Assembly: GCA_937892695.1 (NCBI GenBank)
Contig: CALBJK010000071.1
Span: 1 to 55,689 of the forward strand
From: an uncultured Prevotella sp.
GTDB taxonomy: Bacteria > Bacteroidota > Bacteroidia > Bacteroidales > Bacteroidaceae
DNA length: 55,689 nucleotides
Direction of reading: 5' to 3'
Below, piece by piece: positions 43,599-52,016 of the stretch. Under the pieces are notes generated by a model that worked only from the letters and a program-made list of their open reading frames with translations, did no database searches and had not been told where the DNA came from. The translations under genes were made by a program, and so were the position numbers. Positions within the stretch are counted from its first letter, which is position 1; each line of letters begins with the position of its first letter.

Positions 43599-43943
43599 TT
43601 ACTTTACTTTTTCCACGATAGCCTTGAAAGCCTCAGGATGGTTCACAGCGAGGTCGGCGAGAACCTTGCGGTTAATCTCAATACCGGCTTTGTGCAGAGC
43701 ACCCATCAGAGTAGAATAGCTCATGTTCTCCAGACGTGCGGCAGCATTGATACGCTGTATCCACAAAGCGCGGAAGCTGCGTTTCTTGGCACGACGGTCA
43801 CGATAGGCGTATGTGAGACCCTTTTCCCATGTATTCTTGGCTACGGTCCAAACATTCTTTCTTGCGCCATAGTAACCTCTGGTAAGTTTGAGGATTCTGG
43901 TTCTTCTTGCTTTAGAAGCAACGTGATTCACTGATCTTGGCAT
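43599..43943 (-). CDS. rplT: 50S ribosomal protein L20
   Basis: 114 aa. MPRSVNHVASKARRTRILK, GYYGARKNVWTVAKN, RRAKKRSFRALWIQRINAA and GIEINRKVLADLAV are the L20 hallmarks at the usual length. It binds 23S rRNA early in 50S assembly. Last gene of infC-rpmI-rplT, 35 nt after rpmI. Confidence 0.98.
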   Translation of the reverse strand: MPRSVNHVASKARRTRILKLTRGYYGARKNVWTVAKNTWEKGLTYAYRDRRAKKRSFRALWIQRINAAARLENMSYSTLMGALHKAGIEINRKVLADLAVNHPEAFKAIVEKVK

Positions 43944-43978
43944 AGTTTTCTTTCTTTAAAATGTTTGACTAATAAAAA

Positions 43979-44176
43979 TTAACGCAGACGAAGCAAATCG
44001 CGGACCTGCTTGAGGTTGCTCGGATCAACAATGGCCTGGTGAACCAGATTTCTCTTCTGTTTCTTTGTTTTCTTAGTCAGAATGTGACTGTGGAAAGCGT
44101 GATGTCTCTTAATCTTTCCAGATCCGGTGAAACGGAATCTTTTCTTTGCACCGGAGTTCGTCTTCAACTTTGGCAT
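43979..44176 (-). CDS. rpmI: 50S ribosomal protein L35
   Basis: 65 aa. MPKLKTNSGAKKRFRFTGSG and KIKRHHAFHSHILTKKTKKQ are diagnostic of L35, at full length. It lies between infC and rplT in the universal order. Confidence 0.98.
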   Translation of the reverse strand: MPKLKTNSGAKKRFRFTGSGKIKRHHAFHSHILTKKTKKQKRNLVHQAIVDPSNLKQVRDLLRLR

Positions 44177-44250
44177 TTTTTTGTTATTTAATTGTTGTTA
44201 TTTATGTGTGGCAACGCATATACCAGGCGTTACGCACATCGTCTTCATCT

Positions 44251-44937
44251 TTATTTCTCTCCGCCTTGCAGCTTTTTCAGAGCCTCAGCACTTATCTTAG
44301 CATTGGCTAAGAGATTGCCCCTTGACGGTGCTTCATTCTGTTCTGTTTTTGCCGAAGCCTTCTCTTCTGCCTCACGACGCTCACGATCCATCTTCTGCTG
44401 GCTCTTCTTAGCCACACCGGCCTTCTTAGGAGCCAGATAGAGGAACATCTTCTTACCGTCAAGCTTGGGCAACTGTTCTACTTTGGCATATTCCTCCAAG
44501 TCGTTGGCAAAACGCAGCAACAGGACTTCGCCTTGCTCTTTGAAGAGTATAGAACGGCCACGGAAGAACACGTATGCTCTGACCTTGTTACCTTCAGTAA
44601 GGAATTCCTTGGCATGTTTGAGCTTAAAATTATAGTCGTGTTCGTCGGTCTGCGGTCCGAACCTTATTTCCTTTATATCCACCTTCACCTGCTTAGCCTT
44701 CATTTCTTTGGCATGTTTCTTCTGCTGGTAAAGGAACTTGCTATAGTCGATAAGACGACAAACTGGAGGTTGGGCGTTAGGAGAAATCTCTACGAGATCC
44801 ACTCCCTGCTGCCGGGCCATATCCATAGCCTGACGGGTAGACATTACGGTCGAGCCTTCGTTTCCAACAATACGTACTTCCCTCACGCGAATCTGTTCAT
44901 TCACGCGGTACTGATTCTTCATTTTGTCATTCTTCAT
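44251..44937 (-). CDS. infC: translation initiation factor IF-3
   Basis: 228 aa. The N domain (QYRVNEQIRVREVRIVGNEG, VDLVEISPNAQPPVCRLIDY) and C domain (VDIKEIRFGPQTDEHDYNFK, NKVRAYVFFRGRSILFKEQG) are complete. A tail of about 55 residues rich in K, A and E (from about residue 175) extends beyond E. coli IF-3, as is usual in Bacteroidetes. The start is ATG rather than the autoregulatory AUU of enterics; an alternative ATG is at 44922. A canonical promoter lies about 20 nt upstream. thrS, which often precedes infC, is absent here. Confidence 0.97.
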   Translation of the reverse strand: MKNDKMKNQYRVNEQIRVREVRIVGNEGSTVMSTRQAMDMARQQGVDLVEISPNAQPPVCRLIDYSKFLYQQKKHAKEMKAKQVKVDIKEIRFGPQTDEHDYNFKLKHAKEFLTEGNKVRAYVFFRGRSILFKEQGEVLLLRFANDLEEYAKVEQLPKLDGKKMFLYLAPKKAGVAKKSQQKMDRERREAEEKASAKTEQNEAPSRGNLLANAKISAEALKKLQGGEK

Positions 44938-44962
44938 TCAACTGTTTTATGATAAGCGGATG

Positions 44963-44993
44963 CAAAGTTACCATATTTCGGGCAAACGCCAAA
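44963..44993 (-). promoter_or_regulatory. canonical promoter of infC-rpmI-rplT
   Basis: Minus strand TTTG (44993-44990), a 19-nt spacer, and TAACTTTG (44970-44963). The predicted start is near 44956, giving a ~19-nt leader with no room for an IF-3 or L20 leader structure. Confidence 0.82.
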
Positions 44994-45083
44994 GAGTTTT
45001 CCTAAACTTTTTCGACATAAACCGCATGAAAACACAACATAATATACTGTGCGAACAAAATAAGCATGATTCTCACTTATACT

Positions 45084-45115
45084 ATTGCCTGTTCCAGATA
45101 AAATTCATAATTTTG
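45084..45115 (+). promoter_or_regulatory. promoter of the tenI-like gene and prs
   Basis: TAATTTTG at 45108-45115 is a good -7 element; ATTG at 45084-45087, 20 nt upstream, is a one-mismatch -33 element. The start would be near 45122, just before the ATG at 45138. Confidence 0.6.
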
Positions 45116-45137
45116 CAACGCAAAAGAAATACGGACT

Positions 45138-45746
45138 ATGAAGTTGGCAATAATGACCAAATCCACATTCTTTGTGGAAGAAGACAAGATTCTGACAACG
45201 CTCTTCGACGAGGGGATGGACAATCTCCACCTGTACAAGCCCGGAACGCCACCCATTTACTCTGAGAGACTGCTGTCGCTCATATCCGAAGATTATTACA
45301 AGAAAATCACTGTACACGACCATTTTTATCTTAAAGAAGAGTACGGGCTGTACGGCATACATCTCGACACACCCCAGACGGTGTTGCCGTCTGGGTATCG
45401 CGGTCGTATTGGCCGTACATGCACAGACATTTCAGAATTGCGTGATATGAAGCGGCTATCCAACTATGTATTCCTTGGCAATATATTTGACAGCATTTCC
45501 GACCCGGCTGTAAAGTCGCGGTTCACTCTGACGCAGCTCGAAAAAGCAGCACAAGAAGGTCTGATAGACAGGAAGGTCTATGCCATGGGAGGTATGGACT
45601 GTGACAATGTACGTATTATAAAAGATTTTGGATTTGGAGGAATCGTCATTAGAGGAGATATCTGGAAACGGTTTGATATCCACAATCAGACAGACTACAA
45701 GGAGCTACTCAACCACTTTGAGAAATTAAGGAACATAATAAATTAA
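45138..45746 (+). CDS. thiamine phosphate synthase/TenI-like TIM-barrel protein
   Basis: 202 aa, cytosolic. The pattern of ThiE/TenI barrels is visible: HLYKPGTPPIYSERLLSLI, VHDHFYLKEEYGLYGIHLD, NYVFLGNIFDSISDP and a phosphate-binding end YAMGGMDCDNVRIIKDFGF with GGIVIRGDIW. The classical ThiE pyrophosphate-binding residues are not obvious, so a TenI-like paralogue with another role is as likely as thiamine synthesis. There is no other thi gene in the window. It is followed after 19 nt by prs. Confidence 0.7.
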   Translation: MKLAIMTKSTFFVEEDKILTTLFDEGMDNLHLYKPGTPPIYSERLLSLISEDYYKKITVHDHFYLKEEYGLYGIHLDTPQTVLPSGYRGRIGRTCTDISELRDMKRLSNYVFLGNIFDSISDPAVKSRFTLTQLEKAAQEGLIDRKVYAMGGMDCDNVRIIKDFGFGGIVIRGDIWKRFDIHNQTDYKELLNHFEKLRNIIN

Positions 45747-45765
45747 ATACTAACAAGATAATACA

Positions 45766-46704
45766 ATGAGTGAAAAAAACTCTTTTCTGGTTTTCTCGGG
45801 TACAAGCACGAGATACCTTGCAGAAAAAATCTGCGCCAACTTGGGCTGTTCCCTCGGCAACCTGCTAGTCACACGGTTCTCTGACGGAGAGTTTGCCGTT
45901 TCCTACGAAGAGTCGATTCGCGGACGCGATGTGTTCCTCGTGCAAAGCACGTTCCCAAATTCTGACAATCTGATGGAGCTGCTTCTGATGATTGACGCAG
46001 CGAAGAGAGCTTCTGCACGCCACATTATTGCCGTCATCCCTTATTTCGGATGGGCACGACAAGACCGCAAGGATAAGCCTCGCGTAAGCATAGGTGCCAA
46101 ACTTGTTGCCGACCTGCTTAGTGCAGCCGGAATAAACAGACTGATTACTATGGATCTGCACGCCGACCAGATACAGGGTTTCTTCAATGTTCCCGTCGAC
46201 CACCTCTACGCTTCTGGAGTATTGCTGCCTTATATGCAAAGCTTGCGCATAAAGAATCTGGTAGTAGCATCACCTGACGTAGGCGGTTCGAAGCGCGCCA
46301 GCACATTCGCAAAATATCTAGGATGTCCGCTCGTGCTTTGCAACAAGACCAGAGCACGTGCCAACGTTGTGGAAAGCATACAGATTATCGGTGATGTCAA
46401 AGACAAAAATGTCATCGTTGTCGATGACATGGTGGACACAGCCGGAACAATAACCAAGGCGGCCGACGTCATGAAGGCTGCAGGAGCATTAAGCGTAAGA
46501 GCATGCGCCTCCCACTGCGTGATGAGCGGGCCGGCGTCAGAGCGTGTACAGAATTCGTCGCTCGAAGAAATCGTTTTCACCGACTCCATACCCTACTCCA
46601 ACCGTTGTGCAAAAGTGAAGCAGCTGTCCGTAGCCGGAATGTTTGCCGAAACAATACGGCGCATCGTGTCCAACCAGAGCATCAGCTCACAGTATCTCGT
46701 ATAA
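45766..46704 (+). CDS. prs: ribose-phosphate pyrophosphokinase
   Basis: 312 aa, full length, cytosolic. It makes PRPP from ribose-5-phosphate and ATP. Visible are the start FLVFSGTSTRYLAEKI, the flexible catalytic loop GWARQDRKDKPRVSIGAKL, the DLHADQIQGFF segment, and the PRPP loop VVDDMVDTAGTITKAADVM. It probably shares a transcript with the TenI-like gene. A terminator follows 57 nt downstream. Confidence 0.97.
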   Translation: MSEKNSFLVFSGTSTRYLAEKICANLGCSLGNLLVTRFSDGEFAVSYEESIRGRDVFLVQSTFPNSDNLMELLLMIDAAKRASARHIIAVIPYFGWARQDRKDKPRVSIGAKLVADLLSAAGINRLITMDLHADQIQGFFNVPVDHLYASGVLLPYMQSLRIKNLVVASPDVGGSKRASTFAKYLGCPLVLCNKTRARANVVESIQIIGDVKDKNVIVVDDMVDTAGTITKAADVMKAAGALSVRACASHCVMSGPASERVQNSSLEEIVFTDSIPYSNRCAKVKQLSVAGMFAETIRRIVSNQSISSQYLV

Positions 46705-46761
46705 GGAGAAAACGGGCAAGGTAGTTCAAAAAACGCGGACACCTATATTATAAATAATGTA

Positions 46762-46812
46762 GCAAGCGGGAGCCGGATGCTGTTAATCTCAGCACGACTC
46801 CCGCTTGCTTTT
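46762..46812 (+). terminator. terminator after prs
   Basis: GCAAGCGGGAG (46762-46772) pairs exactly with CTCCCGCTTGC (46798-46808); an inner GCTG/CAGC pair extends the structure, and TTTT follows. Confidence 0.88.
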
Positions 46813-46902
46813 ACTGACATCGGAACGGTATGCACCGCACAGACGCGACCGCGACGATAGTATAAGAAAACCGACAAACAGAACAATTTTTCTTCGGCAT
46901 TC

Positions 46903-46990
46903 TAATATGCCCATTTCCATGCTCTAATATGCCGCATATCAGCGTCTGAAACGCGGCTTTTCTGCGTCCGAAATGCCGCATTTTGTAATG
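46903..46990. repeat. degenerate 22-nt tandem repeat array, locus 2
   Basis: Four units whose cores begin at 46907, 46929, 46951 and 46973, exactly 22 nt apart. The cores are ATGCCCAT, ATGCCGCAT, ACGCGGC and ATGCCGCAT, each between an A-rich left and T-rich right arm, with CG or TG at unit ends. It is related to the array at 6388-6506. It lies in the gap 46705-47133 after the prs terminator; apart from both elements the gap shows nothing. Confidence 0.75.
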
Positions 46991-47133
46991 AGGTATCGCC
47001 TATCACACAACTCGCTGACAATCAGCCGAATAAAAAACATACCAGAAATTTCAATGAAAACAGTTTTGTTCGCAAATAGAACAATTTTGAGAAGCTGCAC
47101 CATTGGATTCTATGCACTGCATATTTTGAGAAC

Positions 47134-47727
47134 ATGAATACAGCAATCAACTTATCTATAAAAGTGAAACAACATCTAAGCACAATCATCATCGCCTTAG
47201 CGGCGACAACCATGCTGGCCTTTGCATCGTGCAAGGACACAACGGCCAAACACGCACCGACGCAACATGAAAACAACGACACTGCCAAGGCCGAAGCGAA
47301 AACTATTCCGGATATAGAATTGCCAGATTTCGACCGCAACAACATCAGTCTGCTTACCGAAGCAGCCAAGCACACACTGACAATTGTAGATTTCTGGGCC
47401 AGTTGGTGCGGACCGTGCCGTGCCGAGATTCCAGGACTTGTCAGTCTCTATAGAAAGGAGAAAAACAAGGGACTAGGAATAGTGGGAATATCGCTCGATT
47501 CCGACTATCACGCATGGCGGCAAGCCGTAAGTGACAATAAAATGACCTGGACACACATGTGCGACCTGCGCGGATGGGACAGCTATGCAGTCCAGACATA
47601 CGGAATCAGTTCAATTCCACAGACTTTTGTAATAGACAGTAAAGGTGCTCTTCTCGCGACTGGACTGCGTGGCAAAGAACTTGCACAGTTCGTGACTGAA
47701 CGTCTGGATAAGACAAAAAGGAAATAA
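47134..47727 (+). CDS. TlpA/ResA-like thioredoxin lipoprotein
   Basis: 197 aa with lipobox LAFASC (Cys33), so a lipoprotein facing the periplasm. The thioredoxin fold begins near residue 60 (IPDIELPDFDRN), the redox motif is WCGPC in VDFWASWCGPCRAEIPGL, and the cis-Pro is in ISSIPQTFVID. GLGIVGISLDSDYHAWRQAV is the AhpC/TlpA-type insert. Expected role: thiol-disulfide exchange in the periplasm, perhaps on extracytoplasmic proteins; the partner is unknown. Single gene. Confidence 0.9.
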   Translation: MNTAINLSIKVKQHLSTIIIALAATTMLAFASCKDTTAKHAPTQHENNDTAKAEAKTIPDIELPDFDRNNISLLTEAAKHTLTIVDFWASWCGPCRAEIPGLVSLYRKEKNKGLGIVGISLDSDYHAWRQAVSDNKMTWTHMCDLRGWDSYAVQTYGISSIPQTFVIDSKGALLATGLRGKELAQFVTERLDKTKRK

Positions 47728-47786
47728 AACAAGCTTATATCATCAGATAGTTTTACATTCCATGGTTTGCCTGTCTTATACCGTTG

Positions 47787-49157
47787 TCATTTTTCTATAA
47801 GTTCCATCACATACACTGGCTGTGGCTCAAACTTCACACTCTTCTCCCCGTCGCGCTGTTTGGTATGCTGAACAAATAGACAAAGCCTATGGCTGTCGTC
47901 CCACAGAGAAGTATCGTGAGAGGGTTCCCATGCATCTACGGCAAAGCGCGTGAGGTCGCGTATCTGCCAGTCGTTGCCAGCAAAGTCGCTCGTATAGGCA
48001 ACAGAAACTTTACTTCCTCGTTCCTCGTCGCGGAAGATGTAGAACATACGTTTGCCTTGGACTACTATGCGCGGACGTGCTATCGGTATCATTTTTGTAC
48101 CTCCGCCAGTAAGGGAGAACGGGGTCTTGCGATGAAATACTATTTTATTTTGCCACTTCCATCCGTCATACCAGACGAGCCGGTATTGAGGAATGTCCGA
48201 GTCGGCATCACGCCAGTATGTAGCTATGTAAGGATGTCCGGCTTCGTCAGTAGCCATGCTGGTCTGGTTTATAAGTTCTGCGTTCTGGGGTATGCGTACG
48301 CAATATTCGGCATTGCCAGCCTTTATAGGCAAGTCATATTTGGTACCGTCGGTTTTATACCAAGTCTTGCCGTTGTCGTAAGATCGTGCATAACAAAGGT
48401 CATGGTTGGTCTCGACATGCCAAGTCTCACGCCACACCCACGACAGATGGATTACCCCTTTCTTGTCAACGTACATCTGCCAATAAGCATTGCGCTTGCC
48501 CTCGCCGTCAATAAGCACATCCTGAACTCTCGACCATTTTCGCATTTTCACGTCGTAACGGTTGAGAATCAAATTGCCATGACCGGAACTGCCCGAACGG
48601 TAGTTGAACAGTAAGTCTCCTCCGCGAAGAGCATAAAAGCAAGGATAAGTAACCTTGTTTTCGTCGACACCAGTCATTGGCTCTTTGTCGCCGAGCTGAA
48701 GCGAATAAGGTGCTACACTGCGACAATAGTTGAGACGACCGTCATGGTGGTCGAACGAAACATGGACATAGCCGTCACCATCGAGTATCAAGCTTGCTAC
48801 ATTGTGAGCATCTTTCACATTGCCCTTATACTGTGAACGGAGAGTTTCCCATTGGTCTTTACCCAGCCGACGGCGACCCATCACAAGATAGCCGTCCGGA
48901 TCGTAATAGCAGACAAACTGCCAACCGTTCTTCGAAGCTATAGAATTGTTACGGAAAACTGTCGTATTGACCGATGTTTCGCTATATCCCATGCCTACTT
49001 TGCTGAGATTCACCTTGTAATATATCTTCTTCAACTTTTTTGAAGATGCAGGAGAAACGAACAGAAATGCAACCGCTAAAACCGTGATGCCCAAAGTTGT
49101 CATACGTACCCAAGATAAAGGGTTATTGGTTTTAAGTACTTTATTGAACATTGTCAT
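47787..49157 (-). CDS. BNR-4-type seven-bladed propeller protein, polysaccharide lyase/hydrolase-like
   Basis: About 456 aa from the ATG at 49157. The frame extends to 49208, but a -7 element at 49189-49182 places transcription start downstream of that, so the later ATG (or 49151) is preferred. An N-terminal hydrophobic segment (about residues 17-36) is a signal anchor or signal peptide. The propeller is recognised from KNGWQFVCYYDPDGYLVMG, VASLILDGDGYVHVSFDHH, DGRLNYCRS, VTYPCFYALRGGDLLFNYR, YVDKKGVIHLSWVWRE and SMATDEAGHPYIATYW. This family includes lyases and hydrolases on rhamnose- and uronate-containing glycans; the His pair in SFDHHDG and the Arg/Trp near RETWH are candidate active-site residues. 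The substrate is undetermined. Confidence 0.78.
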   Translation of the reverse strand: MTMFNKVLKTNNPLSWVRMTTLGITVLAVAFLFVSPASSKKLKKIYYKVNLSKVGMGYSETSVNTTVFRNNSIASKNGWQFVCYYDPDGYLVMGRRRLGKDQWETLRSQYKGNVKDAHNVASLILDGDGYVHVSFDHHDGRLNYCRSVAPYSLQLGDKEPMTGVDENKVTYPCFYALRGGDLLFNYRSGSSGHGNLILNRYDVKMRKWSRVQDVLIDGEGKRNAYWQMYVDKKGVIHLSWVWRETWHVETNHDLCYARSYDNGKTWYKTDGTKYDLPIKAGNAEYCVRIPQNAELINQTSMATDEAGHPYIATYWRDADSDIPQYRLVWYDGWKWQNKIVFHRKTPFSLTGGGTKMIPIARPRIVVQGKRMFYIFRDEERGSKVSVAYTSDFAGNDWQIRDLTRFAVDAWEPSHDTSLWDDSHRLCLFVQHTKQRDGEKSVKFEPQPVYVMELIEK

Positions 49158-49181
49158 TAAACTGATTTTAATTACGACGTA

Positions 49182-49189
49182 CAAAGGTA
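49182..49189 (-). promoter_or_regulatory. -7 element for the BNR-type gene
   Basis: The minus strand reads TACCTTTG. Its predicted start (about 49175) lies inside the longest open frame, which decides in favour of the start codon at 49157 or 49151. Confidence 0.55.
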
Positions 49190-49327
49190 AATAAAAAAGT
49201 AGAAACAAGATGCAGTAAAGTCAGGCAACTGTTCATTTTGACATAAAAACAGAACTGTTGAAACATTAGGCTACATTGTTTGACAACATGACGTTTTACA
49301 TCTGGAAACATACAGCAACACACAGAA

Positions 49328-49357
49328 CAAAAAATCCCGACTCGAAATCGAGCCGGG
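49328..49357 (-). terminator. intrinsic terminator of the glycogen genes
   Basis: On the minus strand CCCGGCTCG (49357-49349), loop ATTT, CGAGTCGGG (49344-49336), then ATTTTTTTG. It lies just past the glycogen phosphorylase stop codon. Confidence 0.9.
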
Positions 49358-49389
49358 TATTTATAACTATGAAAAAATCTCGTAACACC

Positions 49390-51945
49390 TTAGTCAAGCC
49401 ACTTAACATAGCAGAAGTCCTGACGATGGGGCAGTTCCTTATTCTTCGGGAACATGCGTACACATGTCTTGTACGATCCGGCAATGTCCGGCTCAACAAC
49501 GACCTCGAAGGTATAGAGGTTGCCGTCACGCTTCACCATATCGAACTCGCGCACACGGAACACACGCTCAGCATCGTTCTTGTCGTCTTTCATAGACACC
49601 AGTTCCAGACCTACTGCATCGTTAAGCCCTTGTTCATCAATAACGTATCGGATCGTATATTTATTACCTGTAGCTGCATCGCTGAGTATCGAGTCGTCCT
49701 TGGATACGACCCTTATGGTGTCCCAACGCTCGGCAACAGTCTCCTTCCATTGTGCCAGTTCTTTTGCCAGACGGTTGTCGTTGGCTACAAGCTTGTGGAA
49801 ACGCGCGGCCTGACGGTTATAGAACTTCGAGTAGTAGTCGTCGAGCTGACGTTTCATCGTGTAGTGCGGAGCGATTGTAGCGATAGAGTTCTTGATGGTC
49901 TTCACCCATCCTTCACTGTAGCCGTCCTTATTGCGGTCGTAGTATAGAGGCACGATGTCGTTTTCGAGCAGACTGTAAATGGTGGCAGCGTCGAGCTGAT
50001 CCTGATATGTCTGGTTTTCATACGTCTTTTTCTGAGGCAAAGCCCAACCGGCACCTTTACGGTAGCCCTCAACCCACCATCCGTCGAGGACGGAAAGGTT
50101 CACAACACCGTTCATTTCACACTTCTCGCCTGACGTTCCGGATGCTTCAAGCGGACGTGTCGGTGTATTCATCCAGATATCCACACCCGAAACAAGACGA
50201 CGTGCCAGCTGCATGTCATAGTCTTCGAGGAAGATTATCTTTCCGAGGAACTCAGGACGGCGGCTGATTTCAAATATCTGCTTGATTAGTCCCTGACCTG
50301 CCCCATCTGCAGGATGAGCCTTACCTGAGAAAATGAACTGGACAGGACGCTCCGGATTGTTCACAATTTTAGACAGGCGATCAATGTCCGTGAAGAGAAG
50401 ATGGGCACGCTTGTAAGTTGCGAAACGACGGCAGAATCCGATCATAAGAGCGTTGGTGTTGATGCTTTCAAACAGCGAAACCACACGCGACGGATCCCCC
50501 TGGTTCTTCAGCCATGTTTCGGAGAACTTCTCGCGGATATAGTCGACGAGCTTCTTCTTCAGCGTCATTCTTGTCTGCCAGATTTCATCATCTGGCACAT
50601 TGTAGATAGCATGCCATATTTTCTCGTTGCTCTGGTCGTCGATGAAACTTTCGTCAAAGTATTTTGCGTATAGCTTGCGCCATTCGGTAGCCGTCCATGT
50701 CGGAAAGTGTACACCGTTAGTAACGTAGCCTACATGGTTTTCCTCTGGATAATATCCTTTCCAGATAGGGGCGAACATCTGCTGGCTGACCCACCCATGG
50801 AGCTTGCTCACGCCGTTCACTTCCTGACAGGTGTTGCAAGCGAAGACTGACATACAGAACTGCTCAGAATGGTCGTCAGGATTCTGACGGCCCATACCGA
50901 TGAATTCATCCCAAGAGATTCCGAGGATAGATGGGTATCCGCCCATATACTTGCCGAAGAGCGACTCGTCGAAATAGTCATGACCAGCCGGTACCGGAGT
51001 ATGACAAGTGTAAAGCCCCGAAGCACGCACCAGTTCTATAGCTTGATTGAAGGTAAGCCCGTCGCGTATATAGTCGCACAGACGCTGCAGGTTGCATAGA
51101 GCTGCGTGACCCTCGTTACAATGGTATATGTCTTTCTTTATACCGAGCTTCTTCAGCATCAATATTCCTCCCATACCAAGGAGAATCTCCTGTTTCAGAC
51201 GGTTCTCGTTGTCACCGCCATAAAGCGAAGCCGTAATCGGGCGGTCGTACTGGGAGTTCATGTCGTTGTCGGTATCGAGCAGATAGAGCTTTATGCGCCC
51301 TACATTCACTCTCCAGACATAAGCGTGTACCTCATAATTCATATAAGGCACATCAACAATCATTTGATTTCCGTTCTCATCAAGTTCTTTCTCAATAGGC
51401 AGTGAATTGAAGTTCTGTGCCTCGTACTGAGCGATTTGCTGTCCCTCCATATTGAGAGACTGCTTGAAATAGCCGTAACGATAAAGGAAACCTACGCCAC
51501 ACATGTCGACATTGCTGTCGGAAGCCTCTTTCAGATAGTCACCGGCCAATATGCCGAGACCGCCTGAATAGATTTTGAGTACTTGGTTAAGACCGTATTC
51601 CATGCAAAAATAAGCCACAGAAGGACGGGAAGAATCCGGTTTCTGATCCATGTACTCACGGAATTTACTGTACACGTCGTGTACTCGACTCATGAGGACT
51701 TTATCATTTACGATGGCCTCTTTACGGTCATAACTGAGACGTTCAAGCAAGAGGACCGGATTCTGGTTGACTTCCTCATAAAGGTCGGCATCCAGGCTTT
51801 CCCATAAATCGCGGGCCTCGTAGTTCCATGCCCACCACAGATTGTGAGCCAGCTCATCAAGACATTTAAGCTGTTCGGGAAGCGTAGACCTTACAGACAT
51901 CTCTTTCCAATGAGGTTCATTGGTGTAATCTGCTTTAATTTTCAT
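49390..51945 (-). CDS. glgP: alpha-glucan phosphorylase (GT35, short bacterial type)
   Basis: 851 aa, cytosolic, PLP-dependent phosphorolysis of glycogen to glucose-1-phosphate. Visible are an N-terminal helical domain (LDELAHNLWWAWNYEARDLW), the glucan-binding start SVAYFCMEYGLNQVLKIYSG, GLGILAGDYLKEASDSNVD, HCNEGHAALCNLQRL, VGYVTNGVHFPTWTA and RFATYKRAHLLFTD. The PLP-binding segment is NTPTRPLEASGTSGEKCEMN, where the family has a conserved Lys. A ~120-residue C-terminal beta-rich extension ends with TCVRMFPKNKELPHRQDFC. It follows the glycogen synthase gene after 71 nt on the same strand, so storage and release enzymes are made together. Confidence 0.93.
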   Translation of the reverse strand: MKIKADYTNEPHWKEMSVRSTLPEQLKCLDELAHNLWWAWNYEARDLWESLDADLYEEVNQNPVLLLERLSYDRKEAIVNDKVLMSRVHDVYSKFREYMDQKPDSSRPSVAYFCMEYGLNQVLKIYSGGLGILAGDYLKEASDSNVDMCGVGFLYRYGYFKQSLNMEGQQIAQYEAQNFNSLPIEKELDENGNQMIVDVPYMNYEVHAYVWRVNVGRIKLYLLDTDNDMNSQYDRPITASLYGGDNENRLKQEILLGMGGILMLKKLGIKKDIYHCNEGHAALCNLQRLCDYIRDGLTFNQAIELVRASGLYTCHTPVPAGHDYFDESLFGKYMGGYPSILGISWDEFIGMGRQNPDDHSEQFCMSVFACNTCQEVNGVSKLHGWVSQQMFAPIWKGYYPEENHVGYVTNGVHFPTWTATEWRKLYAKYFDESFIDDQSNEKIWHAIYNVPDDEIWQTRMTLKKKLVDYIREKFSETWLKNQGDPSRVVSLFESINTNALMIGFCRRFATYKRAHLLFTDIDRLSKIVNNPERPVQFIFSGKAHPADGAGQGLIKQIFEISRRPEFLGKIIFLEDYDMQLARRLVSGVDIWMNTPTRPLEASGTSGEKCEMNGVVNLSVLDGWWVEGYRKGAGWALPQKKTYENQTYQDQLDAATIYSLLENDIVPLYYDRNKDGYSEGWVKTIKNSIATIAPHYTMKRQLDDYYSKFYNRQAARFHKLVANDNRLAKELAQWKETVAERWDTIRVVSKDDSILSDAATGNKYTIRYVIDEQGLNDAVGLELVSMKDDKNDAERVFRVREFDMVKRDGNLYTFEVVVEPDIAGSYKTCVRMFPKNKELPHRQDFCYVKWLD

Positions 51946-52016
51946 AATGATTATTTTGCTAAATTATAAGTTTCTCGTTTTTTGTATGTTATATACACAT
52001 TTAGAATAGTTCAAAA

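Noticed and set aside
44938..45137. thrS or a regulatory IF-3/L20 leader upstream of infC
   Set aside because: The gap is too short and contains only a canonical promoter with a ~19-nt leader; the next gene is divergent.
49276..49947. 223-codon plus-strand frame opposite the end of glgP
   Set aside because: Antisense to glgP and runs through its terminator; no domain or leader.
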